From Argopecten irradians (taxonomy: Eukaryota > Mollusca > Bivalvia > Pectinida > Pectinidae), in NCBI RefSeq assembly GCF_041381155.1, contig NC_091134.1:31501540-31565539 (forward strand): a stretch of 64,000 nt of DNA. The letters run 5' to 3'. Below the pieces are notes generated by a model. It was not told where the DNA came from and searched no databases. It worked only from the letters and a program-made list of their open reading frames with translations. Shown in pieces: positions 11,001 to 19,430 of this stretch. Position 1 is the first letter of the stretch. Each line of letters starts with the position of its first letter. Made by a program: the position numbers and the translations under genes.

Positions 11001-12208
11001 CTTGGCATAGAGTTACCCCCATTTGAAATATTACGAGAGGGACGAGTTTGCATATCATCCGTGATATCAAAATTGTGCCAATGATCTGGATAATTACATT
11101 CCATCGGTAAAAATAATCCATGAATTGTACGATGAATGTTATCAATGTCCATTTGATTCTCATTAGAAATGATTTGTTTGAAATTAAAACTTAGTCTATG
11201 CTTACGAATAAGAAACGAATGTATATCACTATAGTTAGACTGTAATTGACTTAAGTTCGATTGATATTTATATGGAAATGTTTTATACAACCGAGGTTTA
11301 GGGGAAAATCTTTGTATGTGACTAAATTTAGACCGATGGTTATATGAAAATGATGTATTTATGTGACTACAATTCAACCATTCTTTAGTGGAAAAGCTTT
11401 GAATGCGACCTAAGTTCAGTTGACGCTCATTGAGAGATGTTTGCATACAACTAAAGTTCGACCGATACTCATTACGATATGGCTGCATTTGACCTAAGTT
11501 CGACCGAAGTTCATTGAGATTTGTTTGGATCTGATTTAAAGGCGACCGATGATCATTTAGAAAAGTTTGTAATTGACTAAGATTCTGCCAATCCTCATAA
11601 TGAACAAATGACATGTGACCAAGTTTCCAGCTATTGTTTGAGTAGTCATGTCCCTCCATATCATGTTCTTCAGTTTTAACAGCTAGTGTGTGATCAAAGG
11701 TTTTCTGCAAATGTGAAGATAACCTAGAGAGTTCATTGTTTAAGTAGTACCCAAAGCTATGCTCCAAGGATTCCTTCTGCAAGATCAACGGTTCTGAAAA
11801 CAACTCAAAGGTTTGTTTTTTAACATTGCTCGGCCTAAGAGAGAACAAATCGCTGAACTGGGTTGAAAACCCTTGAGAGAAAACTGGTGGCATATATCGC
11901 GGCATTGTTTCCATACTGAACCATGTCGAAAGACCTCCGGAATGTGTATTGCGCTGGTGGTGACGTCTTTCTATTTTCTCAAATAGAAACCGATTTATGT
12001 CGAGATTTTTTTGTGGCATGAAAAACGGCCATATGTATGTATAGCATGGTGTTGACTCCACCTCCTTTTCACATAAAAAGTTATCAATGACACCTTGGAA
12101 GCTTGTGATATGGTACGGTTCTTCAACAATATCATCAGGTTCATAGAAATCTCCAATGATCGCGTAAGCACCTGTATTCCACATGAATAATCCGTATATT
12201 AACAACAT
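1890..12208 (-). CDS. IAP-family protein with membrane-like N-terminal half (BIR-BIR-UBA-RING)
   Basis: Spliced model, minus strand: 12208-8866, 8468-8305, 5507-5492 (tentative microexon), 5074-4961, 3915-3727, 2086-1890. The total is 4023 nt, 1340 residues, with all phases compatible. Layout by residue: hydrophobic leader 1-16; 14-residue repeats 210-about 299; 18 N-x-S/T sequons between 191 and 571; hydrophobic segments about 588-610 and 627-651; very basic 652-770; BIR1 about 830-900; Ser/Thr-rich linker; BIR2 about 1083-1155; UBA about 1180-1235; RING 1293-1327. Known role of the family: BIRs bind IAP-binding motifs of caspases or their antagonists, UBA binds ubiquitin, and RING is an E3 ubiquitin ligase. 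The C-terminal half is a normal IAP. The N-terminal half is not recognised and, as a fusion, is odd. A chimeric gene model is possible, but BIR1 and the N-terminal half lie in one uninterrupted 3.3-kb exon. Confidence 0.85.
2087..3544 (-). other. IAP intron, nothing further seen
   Basis: AT-rich intron sequence. Near 3463-3500 it carries one copy of the CTCGATACTCCAGGGGTCAC motif shared with the element at 281-510. Confidence 0.5.
3545..3726 (-). other. Possible read-through extension past an IAP donor site
   Basis: If the donor at 3726 is not used, the frame stays open for 60 codons to a stop at 3545. The product would be polar and acidic (SSFEDYSVSLLDSFDGHQMT tail) and would lack the RING. 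Part of this stretch resembles the repeat interior at about 386-515. It could be an alternative last exon or just open intron. Confidence 0.3.
3727..3915 (-). CDS. IAP exon: end of UBA and linker
   Basis: Acceptor ATATTACAG before 3915 and donor ATGACAG/GTAAGA at 3727 (189 nt). It completes the third UBA helix (TYNIVDEL) and then a polar linker. The phase matches both the UBA exon and the RING exon. Confidence 0.85.
4620..4735 (+). mobile_element. SINE 3' fragment
   Basis: It contains GGGTGTCTTTGGCGACATG-like body sequence and the tail CATAGCTGTTAATGGGACG, then an AAACAAACAAAC repeat. The last part matches the 3' segment of the SINE at 1284-1499. The tRNA-like head is missing, so it is 5'-truncated. 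It lies in an IAP intron. Confidence 0.65.
4961..5074 (-). CDS. IAP exon: first part of UBA domain
   Basis: Bounded by acceptor CATACTCAG before 5074 and donor GAG/GTAATG at 4961 (114 nt). It encodes a UBA-type helix pair, with AVVENVKAMGYQTGVIKTAI showing the conserved MGY loop. UBA domains of IAPs bind ubiquitin chains. The phase joins to the next exon through a split Glu. Confidence 0.85.
5492..5507 (-). CDS. Tentative 16-nt IAP microexon
   Basis: A 16-nt segment lies between a CTCCAG acceptor and a GTAAGC donor. It starts in phase 0 and ends in phase 1, exactly what is needed to join the BIR2 exon to the UBA exon, and would encode VSSLE plus the first base of an Asp codon. The polypyrimidine tract is weak. 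Another 3n+1 exon between 5075 and 8304 remains possible. Confidence 0.5.
5641..5717. repeat. Perfect 23-bp hairpin
   Basis: TGTACAATAGGTTGGAGAAA-type arm at 5641-5663 is perfectly inverted at 5695-5717. The loop holds GAGGCCCGTTAGAGCCGAG. A second short hairpin (GGCTATTCTGGA/TCCAGAATATAGCC) lies at about 5833-5865. Probably a small foldback element in the intron. Confidence 0.75.
7125..7193. repeat. Intronic hairpin built on an ACTGTCTTATA motif
   Basis: GTTACATTTTACTGTCTTATA at 7125-7145 is inverted at 7173-7193, with further direct and inverted copies of the TGTCTTATA/TATAAGACA motif inside and just after. Non-coding. Confidence 0.7.
8305..8468 (-). CDS. IAP exon: remainder of BIR2
   Basis: Acceptor TTCACAG before 8468 and donor AATAGA/GTGAGT at 8305. 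It continues the split Gly of exon one and supplies the zinc ligands C1122-x2-C1125-x16-H1142-x6-C1149 with the typical DDPWIEHAKFAPTC stretch. 164 nt, ending in phase 0. Confidence 0.92.
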
Positions 12209-12233
12209 GGTGATTTCTATTGCATCACGATAC
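8866..12233 (-). CDS. IAP exon: leader, repeats, hydrophobic segments, BIR1, start of BIR2
   Basis: A single long exon. At its 5' edge is a strong acceptor (pyrimidine-rich tract, TTTTAG) before 12233, then 25 nt and an ATG at 12208 with A at -3, so an upstream exon is likely; the frame is also open back to the acceptor, so coding could start further up. The 3' edge is the donor CTG/GTAGGA at 8866. BIR1 has the zinc ligands C869-x2-C872-x16-H889-x6-C896 and the AGFFYTG core. BIR2 begins near 1083 and is cut inside its AGFFYAG motif. The MLLIYGLFMW leader ends in A-Y-A, a plausible signal-peptidase site. Confidence 0.9.
10256..10447 (-). other. Two hydrophobic segments, possible transmembrane hairpin
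   Basis: Residues about 588-610 (MVVLFGLMHFAFIAVFL core) and 627-651 (VYWVLFVMLQTGFHFFVYFP core) are separated by a short loop with K and R. After the second comes a strongly basic region. With a cleaved leader and two spans the BIR/RING half would face outside, yet the basic flank predicts a cytosolic side. One span may be re-entrant or the leader may act differently. Confidence 0.6.
11240..11581 (-). repeat. 14-residue (42-nt) tandem repeat in the IAP N-terminal region
   Basis: Residues 210-323 contain LSQLQ, LNQIQ, LGQMQ, FSCMQ, LGRIQ, CSHIN, FSHIQ and LSQLQ, starting at 210, 224, 238, 252, 266, 280, 295 and 319. The first six are exactly 14 residues apart. Each unit reads roughly [LFC]-[SNG]-x-[LIM]-Q followed by x-x-x-N-[DE]-x-R-S-N. 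Sequons of type N-[LFC]-S fall on several unit borders. The period of two heptads could suit a helical or beta-solenoid array; I do not recognise a named repeat. Confidence 0.85.
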
Positions 12234-12654
12234 CTAAAATCAGAAGGAAAATTTAAAATGGTTACAAGCTAGACTAGGTCTTATCTTCAAAAACATGTAA
12301 ACGTAAATATTTAAGCAGTAACTTTAACGGTGAACACTTAGCAGCTGACTCAACAAAGGGCTTGTGGTGATACTTCGGTAAGCATTAACTACTTGGGCAC
12401 CGTGTCCCAATGAATATTAATTATTGAATGGTTGAGAATAAAATATCCTTAAAGTCAAAAAAGGACATAAAGATTTGACCCTTTTTAATTCAGCATTTAT
12501 TTCTAAACTCAAGTGTGATGTATAACAGGTTATTGTATTCCATACATTCTATTTTGTAGCGACTAAAGTTTGCTATTTTTGTTTGTCATTTTCATTCCCG
12601 CGAAAGAAAGAAATAGAAAGACTGACAAGAATTTAATCTTGCATAACCTATTTT
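12234..12654. other. Region upstream of the long IAP exon
   Basis: It starts with the acceptor of the long IAP exon on the minus strand; any earlier exon would lie at or beyond here. I could not identify it. Confidence 0.4.
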
Positions 12655-13431
12655 TTAAGGCCCTATACCTTTCCGAAATGACCTTTAATATTTAAAATGG
12701 AGATGTAAAATGGGATTGATTATTTTGTAGAGTCGTTAATACTACAAGTATAATCACCTTCTGAACAATTTAAATAAAATAACAGAAACATATATACATA
12801 GAGATTAGAAACTCCTTCTTTGTCTATGTTGACAGGCAGAGGGACCTCCAGTTTATAGGCATTTTCCCTTGGCTAACTACATTTAAATGTATTCTTTTAA
12901 ACATGATACTTTTGCATCAACACAAAGTTTAAACATTATATCATGGTTTGATGTGATCATTTTTCCCAATTGATGTTATTTAATATGATTTTTGAAAGTA
13001 TGAAAATGAGCAATTTTACCTGGTTTTACGAAAATCAGGCATTTAAAACCGGAAGTGCATTTTGTTTTATGAACATATAAGTTAAAATATTATTTTTTCT
13101 TTCCAAAATCGTACTCAAACCATCTGAAAATTACTTAACTTTTATAACACATCAAAGTTATTCTGCTGTATTTAACTATTTAAGAGTTTATCTAAAAGCC
13201 CCTAGGGACATAGAGAGGTACATCTGCCTATCGTAAAATTGGGGAAGTTGCCAATCTCTTTGTATATATGTTTCTGAAAATAATTATAATGTTTATTTTC
13301 ATAACGCGGGTTGTATTATGTTTCCCGCCGTCGTCTTAATTACCGTGCGTCACTTGACTATCACTGCACAAGACGGCAAAACAGCGAAATGCAACTTCCT
13401 TGTTAATATAGATTATACAGGAAACCTGGCC
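12655..13431. mobile_element. TTAA MITE copy A, interrupted
   Basis: Related to the intact copy at 13747-14154: it shares GGCCCTATACCTTTCC at the left end, TTTTGTAGAGTCG, and the CATAACGCGGGTTGTATTATG / TTTCCCGCCGTCGTC block. About 12785-13275 is a separate insertion whose ends are inverted (GAAACATATATACATAGAGA versus TCTTTGTATATATGTTTC). The right end is cut by the next element. Confidence 0.65.
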
Positions 13432-13606
13432 CGATACCAAACGGTGATATAGGACTGCGTTCTGGCCCTAAACCAGACATGTATCTGTCATAATGTCTAA
13501 GTCTGGTGTCAGGGCCAGAGTATCTCGGGCTAGCCTAATATATAGTCTAATTATATAATAGACAAAAAATAATAAATAGCCTAATAATATAGGCAGGTTT
13601 AGCGGA
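13432..13606. mobile_element. Foldback fragment sharing an end with the 39.6-kb element
   Basis: Two short hairpins (TCTGGCCCTAAACCAGACA versus GTCTGGTGTCAGGGCCAGA, and GCCCGATAC versus CTCGGGC) are followed by GCCTAATAATATAGGCAGGT and TTTAGCGGACTA, which match the terminus of the element at 39580-40755. I infer a deletion derivative or fragment. Confidence 0.55.
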
Positions 13607-13746
13607 CTAAGGCACATGAAATCAAATTGATATTTATATACATGTAACTTGTCCTTTATATCGACCTGGATTGATAATAAAAGTTTAACGATGTAGATTC
13701 AGGCGCGTATAAAAAATACCACCGAATTTTCATGTTCATTTTAGAA

Positions 13747-14154
13747 TTAAAGGGCCACTACCTTTCCAAAACAGCTTTTAATTTTTAAAATAGGAATGTA
13801 AAACGAGATCAATAATTTTGTAGAGTCGCAGAAGTTATTAACTATACGTTTACTAGCCCACTTATCATCACCTTCAGAACTGTTTAATTAGAATAAATAA
13901 AATGTTAATTTTCATAACGCGGGTCGTTTTATGTTTCCCGCCATCGTCCTAAATGCCGCGCGGTAGTTGACTATCACTACGCCAGACGGCAAAACAGCGA
14001 AATGAATCTCCACTGTTATCGTATATTAGACAGGAAATCTTGCATATGTTTGGTGTTGTAACCTCATCTGAAGACATTGATATATATTTTCTTTTGTTAT
14101 TAATGTTTTTAAGAAACCTTTAAATTTTGCTCGGGAAAGGTAGTGGGCCTTTAA
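13747..14154. mobile_element. TTAA-flanked MITE copy B
   Basis: Terminal inverted repeats GGGCCACTACCTTTCC / GGAAAGGTAGTGGGCC are bounded by TTAA at 13747-13750 and 14151-14154. No ORF. TTAA target duplication is typical of piggyBac-type transposases, so a piggyBac-mobilised MITE is inferred. Copies: 12655-13431 and, inverted, 59205-59556. Confidence 0.75.
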
Positions 14155-14534
14155 ATAAATCACCTCATTCCTTTAATTTTTAAATAATTACGTATTTGTA
14201 TTGTATTTGTAACGTTAATTATTCAAGAAACGGAAAGGCGTATCTCATTATTACAGTAAAAACGAAACGTAATTCATAGCAGTTAGCACTTTTTATAGAT
14301 AACCGCTTCGGTAACTTGTCCGGTTGTTCCGGTTGCCGCTTAGGTGTTTGCAAAGATAATCGCTTACGTCATTGAGAACCGGCAAAACCATTCGAAATTT
14401 GCATAATTTGAGAACCGATTTGATAGTTTAACTTTTTTACGATACAATGGAATGCAAAATTGACCAAACTTCATATTTACTTAAAACATATATAGGAACT
14501 TATGACATATGTTTAGGAGAAATGTATAGCTTGC

Positions 14535-14905
14535 TTAAAGATGCTCCACCGCTGAAAAATGGTATTTTTTACTCTATCAAAAACAGAAGCAGACGATTTA
14601 GTAATTTTCTTTATAAAACTTTATAAAAGATACTTACTTTACACTCTTACCACTATTGAAAAGTTTGAGCTTCTAATTTTACTTCAAGATAAATATATTC
14701 AAAGTAATAAATTGCATCCCGAAAAAAATCCGTGGCACTATGTCCTATATGGAATGCAGTACTGATTGCGCATGCACCGAAAGCGAAATGAAATATTTTA
14801 AATAATTTTTTGTGTTAATTAGACATATATATACACGATTAAACACCAATTATTGTTCAAATGATTTGTAACATTTATGCTCTGTCGGCGGTGGAGCATC
14901 TTTAA
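14535..14905. mobile_element. TTAA-flanked MITE, second family
   Basis: Terminal inverted repeats AAGATGCTCCACCGC / GCGGTGGAGCATCTT with TTAA at both edges. The interior is AT-rich with no intact gene; a 68-codon open frame inside is chance. A second copy lies at 50137-50430. Confidence 0.8.
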
Positions 14906-15060
14906 GGATGTTTTTATGATTTCTAAATGAAACAAGAGGACCATGGGCCTTAACGGTCATCTGACTATTGGCACAATACAGCACTCAAAGAATATGGTAG
15001 TGGCAAACAATTAAGGCAATACAAAGAACTCTTTTAATAGAAGAAATTCAGGTTCTGATA

Positions 15061-15720
15061 TATTTGATGAATTAAACCATCAATGAAGGTCTCTTGGTCC
15101 CCACCATGCTACAAGTCAAACATCCAGTCTCTAGGACTGTTACTAATTTACAAGAAGTCTTTTAAAGATTTTAGCCTATTTGACCCCTGTGACCTTGAAT
15201 GAAGGTCAAGGTCATTCACTTAAACAAACTTGGTAGCCCTTCATCCCAGCATGTTACAGGCCCAATATCAGTACCCTTGGCCTTCTGGTTCTAGAGAAGT
15301 TGTTTTAACGATTTTTGCATTTTTTACCCCTGTGACCTTGAATGAAGGTCAAGGTCATTCATTTGAACCAAATTGGTAGCCCTTCATTCCAGCATGCCAC
15401 AGGCCCAATATCATGTCTCCAGGCCTTTTAGTTATACACAAGAAGTTGTTTAAAGATTTTAGCCTTTTTGACTCCTGTGACCTTTAATGAAGATCAAGGT
15501 CATTCATTTGAACAAACTTGGTAGCCTTTTATCCAAGCATGCTACAGGCCCAGTATCAATACCCTGGGCTTTCTGGTTCTTGAGAAGAAGTCGTTTAAAG
15601 ATTTTAGCCTTTTTGACCCCTGTGACCTTGAATTTAGAAGAAGTCGTTTGAATGAAAAGTTTACGCACGGCGGACGGCGCACGGCGGACGACGACTGACG
15701 GTGTATGATGACAATAGGTC
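15061..15720. repeat. Diverged tandem repeat of about 140 bp
   Basis: About 3.5 units, each with TTTTAGCCTTTTTGACCCC, TGTGACCTTGAATGAAGGTC, AAGGTCATTCATTTGAAC, TTGGTAGCCCTTCATCC and ATGCTACAGGCCCAATATC, and ending in GAGAAGTTGTTTAAAGA. The array closes with a GC-rich ACGGCGGACG stretch at 15660-15705. No ORF spans it. Confidence 0.8.
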
Positions 15721-16051
15721 AAAATGACCAATATGATACACAGTATAATGTTTATCTTTGCATTATCAATTGATATTTAGATAAGTAATCAAAACAAAAG
15801 CAACTGCAATAATACACAACCATTCTGTTTCTATCAGGAGGGTATTCTCTATTTGAAAGGCGACACTACAATCATTAAATAACAGGTTCAAAAATGTGGA
15901 TTTGGAAGCTCAAAATGACATAAAAATCATATGTTGTCCTTTGTTATACAACATATGTTAACTATTGTTAATTATTAATCGTAGTCGGTTGATTAGGGTT
16001 TCTTATATTCTTCGTCAATGGCCATATATATATATGGGACTATATAGCATA

Positions 16052-19000
16052 TAGGCCATGGGCTAGGAGGGTCCCACATGCACCCCCCCCCCCCAAACCT
16101 CCGAACCAATATTTTTCTGAACCCTTATGACCCACTGATCACAAATCCAAATGTTAACATTGCATAAGTTGGGATGAACTTCCGGTTATCACGTCATCAA
16201 GATGGCCGCCATCTCGAATTTCACTAAAAATTGAAAAATAGTCATAACATTAACATTTTTCAACCGAAGTAGACAAATGAGGTATCAAAATGACCACAAT
16301 AGAACAACAAATACATATCAGGACCAAAAAAATCAATATATGTAGTGATTTCTACGCAGGAAATGAAAAAATCGGATTTAAAGCTCAAAAATAGTGATTT
16401 TTTCAGCAAATTTTTCATATTTTGTTTGACGCAGCAAAAATGTTTCCCAACAACAATCTATTATTTCTAATAAATTTTTTGACCACTTATCAATCAGTTT
16501 AAACAACAACAACAACAAAAACCAATGTTAACATTGTATAGGTTCCGGTTATGACGTCATCAAGATGGCCACCATCTCGAATTTCACTGAAAAATGAAAA
16601 TAGTCATAACATTGACATTTTTCAACTAAAGTAGACAAATGTGGTATCAAAATGACCACAATAGAACGACAAATACATACCAGGACCAAATAATCCAATA
16701 TGTGTAGTGATTTGTACGGAAGAAATAAAACAATAAGCTTTTAAGCTCAAAAATGGTGATTTTTCAGCAAATTTTTCATACTTGGCTTGACGCAGCAGAA
16801 ATGTTTCCCAACAACAAATTATTATTCGTAATCAGTTATTTAAACTCCTATTAATCAGTAAAAACAAAAACAACAAGAAAAATATATAGAAATACATAAA
16901 AAAAATATATTGTTATACCCTCAATTTTGTAGATTAGCAGCGTCTCAAAAATAACACAACACCTACTGATAGCGTAACAAATGTAACTTAAGCTAAGCCT
17001 GTGTTTCCGTTAATATCATTAACAGTTCCCTAAGCGGTTTTTTTTTTCTTTGAAAATGAACACATTCATTGTTTATTTCCTATGCATAGCATAAGCAAAA
17101 TGTCAGATGGTTACTACAATGTCACTAATATGTCTTTCACTGGTTCTCAATGATAACCATTATCATTGTGCGCGCTTTCTCGCCTCACTGACCTATCCAC
17201 TGAAGAGACTCGGCATATCTGGTAGCTGGTACATGCAGTCCGAATCAGAGTACTCGAGATATCAGTATCCAATTCGTCGAAAGCCAGATCGACGTCTTCG
17301 ATGTCGATGAGCTCATGTGACACTGCATTACCAGTGTTGTTCTAGCCTTTTATGACCCATCCATATAGTTCATATCAGGAACAACAGGTTCAGGGATGTG
17401 GGATCTCTTTCAGATTCTAACATATCGTACGTATATGCTGTTTCAGACTTCTCCGGAAATTACACCAGATGCACATTCTTCCAGTGGTGGAATTAGTTCT
17501 CCTTAGCACATAACTCCATAATTCGTATAAGTACTATTCATCAATCTTGTGGACACTCGTGCAACCATAAATGGCACAGGTGATATCATCGAGGTCATTA
17601 AATAGGGCATAAATGTTAAATGTTTTTCATTGGTCTGACTTTTCCCACTCCCTTGAAGGTGCTGGTTGTGTCACATCTGGTGTATGCGCAAAGAGACCAT
17701 TGAAGACTCTCCAGTAAAAAGTTTTCTAATGTGCTTTCCAGTTTTTGGCAAAGAGTGAAACTTCACTGCAGACCTCATTTATGACCTCAAAGAATCCACC
17801 TGTGCCACCTATGGTCACTGAGGTTCACAAGAATGAGAAATTATGCTTCATACGAATTAAGGAGAACCAACTCAACCCTCCGCAGAATGTTGATCTAGTG
17901 TCTTTTCCATCATGCCGGGGAAGTCTGGAACATCATATACGATATGTGAATCTAGGTGAAACTAGGTTGGAAAAAGGAAGAGCTCCCACATCCCTGAAGC
18001 CGATGTTTCTGATCTTAACTCTGACCATGGACAGTTGACAAGTTAGAACCACGATGGTAACCCGGTAATGTAATGTCACATCAGGTCACCGAGGTCGAAG
18101 ACGACACTCTGACGAGAAAGCACGCACAACGAAAATGATTAGCATTAAGAACTAGTGAAAGAAATATGTGACACTGTAGTAACCATCTTATATTTCCTTG
18201 CGTTATACACAGGAAATAAACAATGGATGTGCTCATTCTAAAAGACACAATATGTTTCGAAAAGTGTCATGGTATTTACGGAACTTTCATAATTTCATTT
18301 GATATCCTATAGCTATTAGTTAGCGTTTTGCTGTAATAATTCAGTTTGAGAGGCTACTAGTCTACAAAATTTCGAACATGAAAATGGATTATTTTGAAGT
18401 CCCACTTAGATATTCAGCCAACTTTAAATTCAAATTTGTTAAGATATAAATCGTCAATAGCCAATGTTATATTCAGGTAATTCCAAGACACTAGGAAACT
18501 GTAGTGTTAGCGGTTTGGAAAAAATAACAATCATATGCCGCATCCGGTGATGTTTTGTAAACCAAATGATGGTATAACAATTCTCTTTTGCATTTCTATA
18601 TATTTTTGTTGTTGTTGTTTTAACCGATTGATAAGAGGTCAAATAACTGATTGTGAATAATAATTTGTTGTTGGGAAACAATTTTGTTGCGTCAAGCCAA
18701 ATATGAAAAAATGCTGAAAAATTACCATTTTTGAGCTTAAAATATTATTTTTTTTCATTTCCTGCGTTCAAATCACTTCATATATATGGGATTATTTGGT
18801 CATGATATGTATTTGTTGTTCTATTGTGGTCATTTTGATACCTCATTTGTCTACTTCAGTTGAAAAATGTCAATGTTATGACTATTTTCATTTTTCAGTG
18901 AAATTCGAGATGGTGGCCATCTTGATGACGTCATAACCGGAACTTATACGATGTTAACATTGGTTTTGGTTGTTTTTGTTACTTAAACTTATTTACAAGT

Positions 19001-19430
19001 GGTCAAAAAACTTATTAGAAATAATAGATTGCTGTTGGGAAACATTTTTGCTGCGTCAAACAAAATATGAAAAATTTGCTGAAAAATCACCATTTTTGAG
19101 CTTTAAATCCGATTTTTTCCTTTCCTGCGTAGAAATCACTACATATATTGGATTTGTTGGTCCTGATATGTATTTGTTGTTCTATTGTGGTCATTTTGAT
19201 ACCTCATTTGTCTACTTCGGTTGAAAAATGTTAATGTTATGACTATTTTTCAATTTTTAGTGAAATTCGAAATGGCGGCCATCTTGATGACGTCATAACC
19301 GGAAGTTCATCCCAACTTATGCAATGTTAACATTTGGATTTGTGATCAGTGGGTCATAAGGGTTCAGAAAAATATTGGTTCGGAGGTTTGGGGGGGGGGT
19401 GCATGTGGGACCCTCCTAGCCCATGGCCTA
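16052..19430. mobile_element. 3.4-kb palindromic (foldback) element
   Basis: The ends TAGGCCATGGGCTAGGAGGG and CCCTCCTAGCCCATGGCCTA are perfect inverses. Each arm has two tandem units of about 370 bp (16140-16510 and 16520-16890, mirrored at 18960-19330 and 18600-18955) containing TCATCAAGATGGCCGCCATC, a CRE-like TGACGTCA in most copies, and TATCAAAATGACCACAATAG. More diverged inverse similarity continues to the centre near 17740, for example TTCAGGGATGTGGGA at about 17390 and inverted at about 18000. Short open frames at 17107-17310 and 17745-18038 show no recognised domain. No transposase seen. Confidence 0.8.

Noticed and set aside
15061..15720. CRISPR-like repeat array
   Set aside because: Units of about 140 bp are contiguous and diverged without spacers, in a eukaryotic genome.
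17745..18038. 97-codon ORF in the palindrome core as a transposase
   Set aside because: No catalytic motif, and the mirrored arm does not keep the frame open.
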